Assembly: GCF_009727055.1 (NCBI RefSeq)
Contig: NC_052350.1
Span: forward strand, 3,568,163 to 3,632,162
Length of the DNA: 64,000 nt
From: Benincasa hispida
Lineage: Eukaryota; Streptophyta; Magnoliopsida; Cucurbitales; Cucurbitaceae
Reading direction: 5' to 3'
The notes beneath the pieces are model-generated. The model was not told the origin of the DNA, searched no databases, and was given only the letters and a program-made list of their open reading frames with translations. The position numbers and the translations under genes are program-made. This document shows positions 22,355-33,602 of the stretch, one piece after another (the first letter of the stretch is position 1; each line of letters opens with the position of its first letter).

Positions 22355-25037
22355 CATGTTCTCTGATATTCCAAATTATAACTCTGTATTAAACTCATTT
22401 TACAACCGCGGTGGGTTTCTGTATTTGTGGTTCATCGTTTTCTGCATTTGTGGTTGAGTTGATGAATGTTTCGGGTTTAATTGCCTTTTGTTAATGCTTT
22501 CTGGTATTACAAAGTGTTAATTGTAAGGGCCCTTGTGTTTTTAGGCATAATTAACTTTGCAATTGAGTCTGTAATTCAAAGAGTTTGAGTTAGTCAAGTC
22601 ATTCGTGATGAAGCTTCAAAGCATGGAGATGCGGTTCTCAATGAAGAAAAAGACCAAGCGTTGGTCGTATCGTGTAGCCTCAGGTAAACAATCGTTGGGA
22701 TTTAACTAAGCGATCGTTTAGATTTTTCTAGACGATCGTTAGTATTTTCTAAACGATCGTTTAGCTAATGCTAAGCGATATGGTAAATCGTTTACTCTAT
22801 CATATAGCATTGGTTGTGCGATCGCATAGGTGCTGAAGGTAAACGATCGTATTGGGAGCATGTGATGCTCATTGTTTAGTAAAAGGTGCGCGTTAGACGA
22901 TCGTGTAGTTAGCAAGTTTCATCGCTTAGTTACTACCTACACGATCGTGTGTATGCGATATGGAGGCGCTAGCTAAGCGATCGCTTAGACGATGGCGCTT
23001 CACGGCATCGTAGTCATTTAGACGATCGCGGAAGGCAAGCGTTATGCGGAGCGCGCTAAGTGATCGTGTACCTCAAGCTTCATCGCTTTGAAAAAGTTAC
23101 GCGATCATGTAGTAATAGCTAAACGATTGTTTAGATTTTTCTAAACGACCGTGTAGTAAATGCTAAACGATTGTTTAGCTTTGGGAGTACTGGTAAGCGA
23201 TAGAACGAAGTGTTTGTTTTATCGTGTAGACGATAGCGGGGTGCTTGGTACACGATGGTTGGAGACGTGATGCTTTTCCCGAGCGGTTCAAGACTTGATT
23301 TGCCTGTTTGAATCGGAGACTCCTTGTCTTTGTAATAGTTAGCTTTCCTTTTTATGTTTTAAGGCAATTTACGCGGTTCATCAACATTGATTTGATTATA
23401 CATGTGATTGTGGTGTGTATATGCCAAAGTGTATGACATATAGTTCAAAACCCACCTTAGATTGTGCAATTATTCATGCATCATGTATTATAATTGTTAT
23501 AATCGAGCATGAAGAAATTACTTGAAAGCATGCACATGCATCACGAAATATAAGAGTTATATTTTGCATGCAGTGAGCATTATCGTGCATCATCCTTTTA
23601 TTATAAGTGTTATAGTCTAAGGGTGAATAGAAGTATGTTTTGCTTGTTTCATTATTGTTTGTATAAGTGTTGTATAAAAGAAGTAGCAATGAATGGACAA
23701 TGCATTGAGCATGACAATTAGGCTGTTTATAATCGTTATGAATGTCTGCATGTGTTAGCTTTGCATTGTGGTGGTTATTTCCATTTATAAATGTTATAAA
23801 GGAAATTAGACCTAAAATCAATAATTTAGAGTTGCATGCGGACTTAGGGTGAACTCAAGTTTTTTAAAAGGGATTTAAAATTGGATTGAGATAGATCTAA
23901 GTTCAAGTGGTTCTAAAGAGTTTAGTAACCTAGATTAATCTTTTAAAATCAGTTTAATAGGATTAAATTGGTTGGCATAAAATGTTAAATTTGTTGTAAA
24001 CCTATCTATAAGGGATCTTTTGTCTAAGGCAGGTTCTAGCTAGGCTGGGGTTCTTAAGTTGACGGAAACGTAACACTCTTACCTTGGAACCTACCTAGAA
24101 AGGTGAATTAGATAGATTTTCAACAAGCATGTGACGATTTGGTCAAAGATTCCGTTAAAGAGTTTAATGGATGATGATCAAAAGTTGTTCAACTATCCAA
24201 GGTAAAAGTTACTCTTGGAAAAACCTAAAAGTCACTTAGTTAAAATCCTTCGTCGTGTTTTTTCTAAGTAAGCTAAACCCTCAGTTATAAAATACTCAGT
24301 GGGAGGAAGAGACTATCTGATATGTCTATGATTCCACTCACGTTTCTCCCTGTATGTTCACATCGGGAGATTCATGCTTGGCTTCGTGGTGCCTTGAGAG
24401 TATCCCCCTTTGGATGGTGTTTGCATGAGTCAATATCAAGGTGAACGGAGAGAGTGTTTATAGTAAGTGGGTGAAGGGTGTTTGTCAATACATCCTATGG
24501 CCTCTGTCATTGGTTCAACCATGAGATCATTTTGTACTCCCTCGTGTCACCTTTGTGCGTCCCCCTTCGGATGGATTTTGTGTAGTTGGTCAATATCAAG
24601 GTGAACTCCAGAAATGGATAGGGTCGCTTTATGTTTTGCCCCAATCGGATTTTATCCCTTCGAATTGGCCTTCTAGGATGGACTTTTAGGGCTTAAAATG
24701 ATCTCTTGGCCAAATCAATGATGGCTAATCGTTATAGGAACAAGAGTTGTTATGGTATTAATGCCTGGTTGAGAACTTCTCAATTCAGATGAGGGATATC
24801 TGACCTCCCTTCGGCGGCTTTTGTCCTAAACCTTTGAAGCGTCATTGTGAGACTAGATGTCACACGAGGTTCATGTTAGTTTTGCTAAAACCTTATTGGA
24901 TGTTGTTTTGTTTTACAACGGGTATTTGCTTAAAAACTAATGTAGGTCAATGTGTTTTTCTTTTTAGTAACTCGTTAGTATTTCCGTTTAAAGCTTTTAA
25001 AATGACCGATTACTTACAGTAGAAAGAATAATGTGAA
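22355..25037 (+). other. Long untranslated leader of copia VI with stacked repeat arrays
   Basis: No gag is found between the primer site and the protease; every frame is closed. The leader contains, in order, an array of CGATCG-centred palindromes (22680-23280), a series of TATAA-nn-GTTATA modules about 50-75 bp apart (23460-23800), a highly conserved block with GACGGAAACGTAACAC (23990-24115), and two modules sharing CCCCCTTYGGATGG and GTCAATATCAAGGTGAAC (24390-24610). The leaders of element I and element XIII share the second and third, and element I also the fourth. This suggests the order is a family trait rather than random decay. Confidence 0.8.
22680..23280. repeat. Array of CGATCG-centred palindromic motifs
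   Basis: Nine exact CGATCG hexamers lie between 22711 and 23028, followed by degenerate versions (ACGATTG, ACGACCG, GCGATCA) to about 23270. Most sit in the consensus CTAAACGATCGTTTAG, itself a perfect 16-nt palindrome; an exact copy is at 22749-22764. Spacing is irregular, about 20-80 bp. Single or few copies occur in the last quarter of several long LTRs of this family. Confidence 0.9.
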
Positions 25038-28000
25038 ATGAATTTCGTGGCAAACGACCTCGATCCCACTACTCTCCAAAAGAGGAGACAAGACAGTAAA
25101 TATGATTTATTGGTCTTGGAGATATGTCTGTTAGAGAATGATGATTCTGCTTGGATCCTTAATTCAGGTGCTACCAATCATGTCAGTTCATTTTACCAAG
25201 GATTTAGTTCCTGGCAAACGTTGCCACAGGGAAAGATTACTCTTCGAGTCGGCACTGGTGAGGTTGTTTTAGCTGTTGTTGTAGGCAGGCTGAAGTTATT
25301 TGTTGACAAGAAACGTTATCTATTATTGGATAATATTTTTTTAGTTCCTCTTATTAAGAGGAACTTAATCTCAATTTCTTGTCTCATTGAACAAGGCTAT
25401 ACCGTCTCCTTTTCTAAGAATAAAGTGTTTATTTTCAAGAATGGAATGGAGATTGGTTATAGTTCAGTGGAAAATAACTTATATGTACTAAGGCCATTAG
25501 TCATAAAAGTCTTGTTTAACACTGAAATGTTCAGTAAGACAACAACAGCTAAAAGACCAAAGGTTTCTCTAAAGGAAAATGCCCATCTTTGGTATCTTAG
25601 GTTAGGCCACATCAACCTCAATAGGATTGCGAAGTTGGTGAAAAGTGGACTTCTAAAGAGTTTAGAAGAAAACTCCTTGTTGGTATGTGAATCATGCCTC
25701 AAAGGTAAGATGACCAAATGACCTTTTACTGAAAAAGGTTACAGAGCCAAGGAAGCCTTGGAGCTTGTACATTCAGACCTCTGTGGTCCAATGAATGTTA
25801 GAGCTCGGGGTGGGTATGAATATTTTATCTCTTTCATAGATGATTATTCAAGGTTTGGGTATCTCTTCCTAATGCAATGTAAGTCTAAAGCCCTTGACAA
25901 GTTCAAGGAGTATAAGGCTGAAGTTGAAAACTTATTAGGTAAGAAGATAAAAACACTACGATCTAATCGTAGTGGAGAGTATATAGACCTCCAATTTCAG
26001 AACTATATGATAGAACATGGGATTACGTCCCAACTCTTGGTCCCTAGTACACCTCAGCAGAATGGTGTATCAGAAAAAAGAAACAGAACCTTGTTGGACA
26101 TGGTTCGGTCTATGATGAGTTATGCTCATCTTCCAGACTCATTTTGGGGTTATACAATGGAGACTGCATGGTATATCCTGAACAACGTTCCCTCGAAAAG
26201 TGTTTCTGAAACACCTTTTGAGTTATGGAGAGGCCGTAAAGGTAGTTTATGGCACTTTAGGATTTGGGGTTGTCCAACACATGTGTTGGTGACTAACCCA
26301 AAGAAGTTGGAATCGAGTTTGAAGGTTTGCCTCTTTGTAGGTTACCCCAAGAAAACGAAAGGTGGATACTTCTATGATCCAAGTGAGAACAAAGTGTTTG
26401 TTTTCACAAATGCTATCTTCTTGGAAGAAAACCACGTGAGGGATCATAAGCCACGGAGTAAGCTTGTTTTACGTGAGGTCTCAAGTGAGACTTAGATTGC
26501 TGAGGGTTCAATAAGAGTTGTTGAACAAGCCGATAGATCAATAAGAGTTGTTGAGGTCGAAATGTTTAATCAACCAGCTCAAGAGTTGGGACTGCCTCAA
26601 CGTAGTGGGAGGGTTATGAACCCACCGGATCGCTACATGGGTTTGACTGAAGCCCAAAATGTCATTACCAATGATGGGGTCGAGGATTCGTAGTCTTTTA
26701 AGAAAGCAATGAAGGATGTTGACAAAGATAAATGGGTTAAAGCCATGAACCAGGAAATGGAGTCTATGTACTTCAATAACATCTGGGAGCTTGTTGATCC
26801 ACCTGATGGTAAGACCTATTGAGTGTAAGTGGATCTATAAGCGAAAAAGAGGTGTAGATGGAAAGGTGCAAACTTTTAAGGCTAGACTTGTGGCAAAGGG
26901 TTATACCCAGGTTAAGGGAGTTGACTATGAGGAAACTTTCTCACCTGTTATCATGCTAAAGTCTATCAGGATTCTCATGTCCATAGCCACATTTTATGAT
27001 TATGAAATTTGGCAAATGAGCGTCAAGACTGCCTTTCTTAATAGTAATCTTGAGGAGACCATCTATATGACTCAACCAGAGGGGTTCGTAGTTTCAGATC
27101 AAGAGCAAAGAGTTTGTAAGCTTAATAGGTCCATTTATGGGATAAAAAAGCATCTAGATCATGGAACATTAGATTTGACACTATTGTCAAGTCATTTGGC
27201 TTTGACTAGAACATTAATGAGCCTTGTGTTTACAAGAAGATCATCAACAGCTCAGTAGCTTTCCTGGTACTGTATGTGGATGATATTCTACTCATTGGGA
27301 ATGATGTAGGGTATCTAACTGACATTACAAAGTGGCTAGCTGCCCAGTTCCAAATGAAAGATTTGGGTGAGCCACAATATGTTCTCGAGATTCAGATTAT
27401 TTGGGATCGCAAGAACAAATGGTTAACCCTATCTCAGGTATCGTACATATATCAAATGTTGATCAGGTATAGGATGCAGGATTCCAAGAGGGGTTTATTA
27501 CCCTTCAGGCATAGAATTGTTTTGTCTAAGGATCAATGTCCTAAGACACCTCAAGAGGTTGAAGAGATGAGACAGATTCCCTATGCTTCTACTGTAGGAA
27601 GCTTGATGTATGCAATGTTATGTACTAGACCTGACATTTGCTATGCAGTAGGGATTGTCAGTCGGTATCAGTCCAATCCAGGATTTGATCATTGGACGGC
27701 GGTCAAGATGATCCTCAAGTATCTTCGGAGAATGAGGGACTGCATGCTTATGTATGGAGATAAGAATCTGATCCTTATAGGATACACAGATTCTAACTTT
27801 CAGATCGATTGAGATTCTCGCAAATCGACATTGGGGTCAGTGTTTACTCTGAATGGAGGAGCTGTAGTCTGGCAAAACATCAAGCAAGGATGTATCATGG
27901 ACTCCACTATGGAAGCCGAATACGTAGCGGCTTGTAAAGAAGCTAAAGAGGCTGTTTGGCTGAGGAAGTTCCTTTCAGATTTGGAAGTTGTTCCAAATAT

Positions 28001-28264
28001 GGATTTACTTATCACACTGTATTGTGATAACAGCGGGGCTATCGGAAAAATTCGAAGGAGCCTCAGAGTCATCTGTTAGGGTAAGCACACTAGAACGAAA
28101 ATATCACCTGATCGAGAAGGTTTTGCATCACGGTTGATGTGATAGTCACGAAGATCGCATTAGAGCACAACGTTGTTGATCTCTTTACAAAGGCCCTCAT
28201 GGCTAAAGTATTCGAGGGTCAACTGAAGAGTCTGGGTCTACGAGACATGTGGCATCTTGTCTAG
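25038..28264 (+). pseudogene. Copia VI pol: protease, integrase, RT, RNase H
   Basis: The order of domains is that of Ty1/copia. The protease has NSGATNH at 25161, where the catalytic Asp is replaced by Asn. The GAG-pre-integrase follows (LYVLRPLVIK, LWYLRLGHINL), then the integrase (HSDLCGPM, FIDDYSRFGY, TPQQNGVSEKRNR, 25758-26450). The RT has ECKWIYKRKRG, KARLVAKGYTQ and the YVDD box at 27272-27283. The RNase H has STMEAEYVAACKEAKEA and YCDNSGAI, and the product ends RDMWHLV at 28264. Stops at 25719 (TGA where relatives have Arg), 26493, 26690 and 27810 (TGA for Arg), and frameshifts near 26815 and 27150, inactivate it. All other polyprotein domains except gag are represented. Confidence 0.93.
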
Positions 28265-28357
28265 GGCAAGTGGAAGATGATACTGGGTATGCCCTAGTTT
28301 ATTATATTTTGTACATTTTTATATTGTATTGTACATTAGTCTCTCGAGTCATTAGGA

Positions 28358-28369
28358 CAAGTGGGAGAT
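28358..28369 (+). promoter_or_regulatory. Polypurine tract of copia VI
   Basis: CAAGTGGGAGAT directly precedes the 3' LTR start at 28370. It would prime plus-strand DNA synthesis in this element type. Confidence 0.8.
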
Positions 28370-31300
28370 TGTTGGGATTGGTGTCCTAATTCTCCTGGAG
28401 TCTCATTGTTTTTTAAAAGATACACATTGTTAATGATAAAATAATTGTTATTTAATTCTGGCATTTACTCATATCCAATAAACAAAGCTCCTTGGTTATC
28501 TTATGTGAACTTAAGCATGTATATGTGATATACAAGTAGATCATGCCTTAAGTGATAACATAAATAGGTCTGTAGTTTAAGGATCAAGGTGGGATACCTG
28601 ATCCTTGTGACACTACGGATACAAACCCACTTTGTAGAAGTTTGCAAGTGTTGTAAAACTACTACAGATGGTAGATCCTGACCATTCATTGTGGAGACGT
28701 GCGAGTGGGAGTGTTCTTATACAAAGAGTTTGTATAAAACCTGGACCATGAGATGACTAGACTCTGTATATAATGCCATTGATACTAGAGATTTATATCT
28801 CACCTAAACGATCATAGATGACACGATCTCAATCTCGAGTGTTTTGGAAACCCCCTGCCTTTGAGGGTGGTCCTTTGATTAGTATGGGTGAGAGTGGCCA
28901 GATTGTCAACTTCAACATGCCTACCTTTTTGGGGACTTGTTTGATCTGGGAGTTGGGAACTCAATCCACAAGATGGAATTCACTCATTTTCCAAAGCAGG
29001 GATAAGTAAAGAAGATTGCTCCCTTAAGGGCAGATTTCGGGGCTTTGAACATAGTGGGCCACAACTTCTCTTTGGAAAAGCAGACTCAGTCATAGTAAGA
29101 ATTATGACTTATGTTTTCATTAGAGGGATCAGTGGTACTTATGGAGTTAAGATGTAACTACAGGGGCATAACAGTTATTGGCCCAGTTGTACTTACGAGC
29201 GATCTATGAAAGGGTTTGTCACACTTCTGATTGGTTAAGATGGACACATAATATATCTGTGGTAAGGAGAGTTCAGTTGTCGGTCTTTAGTGGAGTGCCT
29301 GGTAGTTAACGGGTGGTGGATCCCGTGACTAAAGAGTTTAGTCAGTTATTCACATACCGTTGGAGCTTCGAGCTACAGGTCCATGAGGTCCCCTTGGTAG
29401 CTCAATGGATTCAGCTGAGGATCAGTTCTTGGTGTTGATTTGAAATGGTCAAATTGACAAGAGGTATTTTGATTGTATATGATATAATCAATATGACATA
29501 TGAGATACATCTAGTGGAGGATTAATGTAAATGAGATTTACATTAAGGACCATGGAATAGAAAAAGAACTATGATTTATATGTTTCATGAGATGAAATAT
29601 TAAAACTATAGGTTATAAATATAATATGATAAGTTGGTTATCCTTTATATTTATAATAATATTAATTATTGGATAATTAAATCTTTTTCTCTAATAACAA
29701 ATTGAGTGAGAGGTTATTGGTGGTTCATGGTAACCGTGAGTTTAAAGGAAAATTATTTTTCTAATTTTAGTAAGTTTTAACAAAAGGTTGAAAGGATTTT
29801 TTTTTATTTCTCTTGCAAAAAGAAAACTCACGGCGCTAGTCAAGTAAATACCGATTTACTAAGTGACAACGTGCTTTTAGTAAACGATCGTGTAGTGTTT
29901 TGTAGGCGACACTGAGCTAAACGATCGCTTAGTTTTTCCTAGATGATCGCTTAGCTTTAGCTAAACGATTGGGCATCAGCCTATGCGATAGGTTTCTGTC
30001 TTCTCCCATTTGCCCAATCGTGTACACGATTGTTCTTCTTTCTTCGTCTGCCTCAAACCAAGTTTGAATAGAGCCCACCCTCTGGATTCTCACATCGAGA
30101 ATACTAAGGTAGTCTTCTTGGTGGTGTCATACTCAACTCGACATCATTTAGGTTCTGTGGAGGCCGTTCGTGTTGCTGAGGAGTTCATGACCGAGGCGAT
30201 CACTGAGTTCGAGTGCGAAGTGTTCGTGCAATGTTGCGGTCGTGTTGTTCGAGCATTCAAGGTTGATGATAACGGGCAAAAACACACGTTATCATAGTGC
30301 TAAATCCTTAAACAATGTTGGATTGCGTTGATGAAATATGTTAAATTGCGTCCATTAACTATAAATTCTATAATATTGCGATCGCATGCGTCCAGTGCAT
30401 TAGAGCAGTTGATCTTTATATTTTTGTGCAGGATAATGCGTTAACGCAATGCAAAGAATACGATCATAGGAATACATTGATCGAGCGCAACTTCACTGCA
30501 AGACTTTGCAATGATTGTGCTCGCAAACATTCACCCAAGAAGAATCACCACAACATGGTGGGTGCATCTAGACAAAAGGATAATTAAGATTGATGGGACA
30601 GAAAGCTGATGACAGTCGGATCCAAATTAAGTTGACAGCCGATAACGATCATAAAGTACATCCATCTTTATCAGTGACAATTATCCGGCGCATCAGTCAG
30701 GAATTAAAGCTGTCCCATCTGTACAACTAGGAGAGAGAAGCCACCTTTCACCTTTGATGCCTTATAAATACCAAGTGCATTCTTCAGAGAAGGGGTTAAG
30801 CAGTCGATTACCTCATCACCATTACAAGTTCATACCTCTGTTCATAGTTTTCTTTTCCATTTTACAACGGAGCAAGAGAAGAGTGGTGACACCGGAGATT
30901 ATCCAAGGCAGCTTGAGAGAGAACCTTGGGGCGTAAGAGCAGAGAGTGGGCTGACTCTCATGAAAGCAAGAATATCTTTAGAGCACGAGTAGAAACAGTG
31001 TAACGCTTGGCAGCAAGAAATTGCTCCAGGCTCTTTACTATACTTGCATTGTTATTTTGTACTTCATCTTATATCTATTCAATGGAAGTTCTATTTCTAC
31101 ATCTGCTCACTCTCTTAATACACATGAGTAGCTAAACTAGTTGAATGGGTTGAGAGGAACTAAGCTAACATGATCTAGGAAGTTCATTACTTGCGATCGT
31201 CTTGTTTAATATTGTGCAAAATACCCCTTTAGAGTTACTTGAGAGGGAATCTAAAGAAAGAACCTAATGTCTCGAGAGAGCTAGGTTAGAATATGGACTC

Positions 31301-32144
31301 GAAAGAGCAATATTAGGCTTGCATAAACAAGTGATAGGGACTTAGAGATAAGCTCTGTTTGTCAACTTGCATCACATGCATCCTAGGAATAGGAATGATA
31401 TTATGTGGTCGCATATTTGTGTGAATGTCATGTTGTCATCGCATAAATAGAGATAGAGGTTTATATGTAAACCTTGTAGACTTATCGCATATTTATCATA
31501 TGCGTTCTAGCCTTAGAAGCTATGACATTCACGTCGAGAGGTGGTTTACTATTGTATGCATGTTGCATGATCGCAAGGCATGAACACATCCTAGGGAGTG
31601 TTAGCTGAAACCCTTCTCAACCCGTTCACCGCATACTCATCGTATTTCCCGTTTATCAACTCTTTTCGAACTCTGTCGCATTCATTATTATTTTCATTAA
31701 CGCAACAACAACCCAACACTTATTTATTCAACTGGTTACCGCAAGTTTTCATAAAAATCTCCAACGCAACTATTTTCACAAGTCCCTATGTTCGACCCTG
31801 GACTTACCAGGAAACTTAGAGGAATTTACACTTGGATTTCTCTGGGGAAACTTGAGTGCACAATGCATTCCACCAACACATATCATTCATAATTTCCATT
31901 TCATAAAATTCAAGCACCAGTTACTGTGTTCGAGCATTCGTGAGCAAGGAGCGTGGAGACGAGTCTACAAATGTTCGTAGAGTTTTCTCTTTGTTCATTT
32001 GTAGTTGTTTATGCTGTAATTTCTATATTAATTGTATAACCGCATGTTTCTGTACGACTGTAATTTGTAATGTTCATTCATGATTGTAATTTTGAATGAT
32101 CTATATTCCGCTGCTCATGGAAATCTCGAATTCGATTTTCTTCA
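28370..32144 (+). repeat. 3' LTR of copia VI, interrupted
   Basis: The LTR occupies 28370-30266 and 31920-32144, starting TGTTGGGATTGGTGTCCTAA and ending TTTCTTCA. It corresponds to 20257-22340. The gap is the gypsy-type solo LTR at 30267-31919. Two CGATCG motifs lie at 29885-29945. Substitutions and small indels against the 5' LTR are scattered throughout, so the insertion is not recent. Confidence 0.92.
30267..31919 (+). repeat. Gypsy-type solo LTR nested in copia VI
   Basis: This 1653-bp insertion starts TGATAACGGGCAAAAACACA and ends CAAGCACCA. It is homologous along its length to the 5' LTR of the gypsy element at 52032-54245, apart from that copy's extra 0.5 kb. The surrounding copia LTR resumes exactly where the other LTR copy predicts. 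The flanks GTTGA and GTTAC fit a 5-bp duplication with changes. A TATAAATA box is at 30763-30770. There is no primer site or coding region, so it is a solo LTR. Confidence 0.88.
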
Positions 32145-32223
32145 GATAGTCATCCTCACTTATATACCCATGATCCTCCCCTTATCTAACCAATGTGAGA
32201 CTTAGGTCGCATTCCTAACAATC
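32145..32223 (-). repeat. Start of the terminal segment of copia V
   Basis: This is the continuation of 20024-20256 on the other side of copia VI, as the GATAG duplication shows. On the minus strand it begins TGTTAGGAATGCGACC immediately after the purine tract AAGGGGAGGAT (32222-32232), the expected position of a 3' LTR. It does not resemble the 5' LTR at 38210-38365. Confidence 0.55.
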
Positions 32224-32230
32224 CTCCCCT

Positions 32231-33602
32231 TCAAGCTGGTTTGAAGATATCATTCATAGCCAATTTGTTAATCAACATGTTGAATTGCCACTTTGGAAGA
32301 CCTTTGGTTAACACATCTGCGATTTGCTCTGCTGTCGGGAGAAAGGGAATGCATATTATTCTTGCATCAATCTTTTCCTTTATGAAGTGTTTATCAACTT
32401 CAATATGTTTGGTTCTATTATAAAGGATTAGATTGTGGGCAATGAAAATTGCTGACTTGTTATCATAATAGATGCATATGGGCATTGTCTAAGAGAAATT
32501 CAATTCTTCCAATAGTCTTCTTATCCATATGCCCTCACAAATACCATGGGCTAATGCCTTAAATTTTGCTTCAGCACTACTTCTTGCAACCACACTTTGT
32601 TTTTTACTTCATCAAGTAACCAGATTGCCTCCAACAAAAGAGCAATACCCCAAAGTAGATCTTCTATCAGTCGTGCTTCCTGCTCAATCAGCATCAGTGT
32701 AAACCTCAATGTTTAGGTGATCATGCTTCGTGAATAACATACCTTTTCCTGGAGTACCTTTCAAATATCTCAAAATTCTATAAACTTCTTCAAAATGAAT
32801 TGGCTCGGGAGCATGCATGAACTGACTTATTACAATAAATGAGAAAGCAATGTCAGGACGTGTGTGAGAGAGGTATATGAGTCTCCCTATAAGCCTCTGG
32901 TACTTTTCCTTTTCTTTTACTTCTTTTTCAGTTGCAACAACCAGTTTTAAATTTTTCTCAATAGAAGTTTCTGCTATCTTGCAACCAAGTAAATCTGTCT
33001 CATTCAGTAGGTCAAGAATATATTTCCTTTGGTTGACAAGAATGCCATTTTTAGATCTGGCAAACTCCATTCCTAAGAAATACTTTAAGGTTCCCAGGTC
33101 CTTGATTTGAAAATTATTAGCAAGGTTTTTCTTCAAGATATTCAGTCATGTCTCATCATTACCTGTAAGAATGGTATCATCAACATACACTATCAAAACA
33201 ACCAACTTACCACTTCCAGTTGTTTATAGAACATAGTATGATCAGGTTGACTTTGACTGAATCCATAGCTTGTGACTACCTTTCCAAACCGCTCAAACCA
33301 TGCTCTGGAAGATGGTTTAAGCCCATATAATGATTTCTTTAACTTGCACACTTTGTTAATCCCAAGATCCACCTCAAAACCAGGTGGCAAGTCCATAAAA
33401 ACCTCTTCTTCAAGATCCCCATTGTGAAAGGCATTCTTCACATAGTGTTGATAAAGAGGCCATTCAAAATTAACTGCCACATACAACAAGATTATAATAG
33501 AATTAATTTTAGCTACTAGAGCAAATGTTTCTTGATAATCAATGCCATAGGTCTGAGTGAACCCCTTGGCAACCAATCTGGCCTTGTATCTTTTAGTACT
33601 AC
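32231..33602 (-). pseudogene. Copia V: RT C-terminal part and RNase H
   Basis: Read leftwards from 33602, this is copia RT. It begins MVAKGFTQTYGIDYQETFA, followed by KKSLYGLKPSSRAWFERF and the YVDD box at 33176-33187 in another frame. Then come IKDLGTLKYFLGMEFARS and LIYLSHTRPDIAF, and RNase H ending YYDNKSAIFIAHN, HIEVDKHFI and IADVLTKGLPK (32231-32485). At least three frameshifts break it. The N-terminal RT half lies beyond the solo LTR at 33603-35682. A purine-rich AAGGGGAGGA at the 3' end is the probable polypurine tract. Confidence 0.9.

Larger units (their letters stand above)
20257..32144 (+). mobile_element. Copia element VI, full length, plus strand
   Basis: This is a complete but dead Ty1/copia element. 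It has target duplication GATAG (20252-20256 and 32145-32149), 5' LTR 20257-22340, a primer site, a leader of about 2.7 kb, a pol remnant, a polypurine tract and 3' LTR 28370-32144. The 3' LTR is lengthened by a nested 1653-bp gypsy solo LTR. The gag is almost entirely missing: the leader runs directly into the protease. The element sits inside the terminal segment of minus-strand copia V. Stops, frameshifts and a lost protease aspartate make it non-functional. Confidence 0.93.

Noticed and set aside
22680..23280. Possible CRISPR-like array
   Set aside because: The repeats are short, palindromic, variable and irregularly spaced, and the DNA is a plant retrotransposon leader.
23474..23821. 115-residue minus-strand open frame
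   Set aside because: It lies antisense in the repeat-rich copia leader, has low-complexity His/Asn/Tyr content and no family resemblance.
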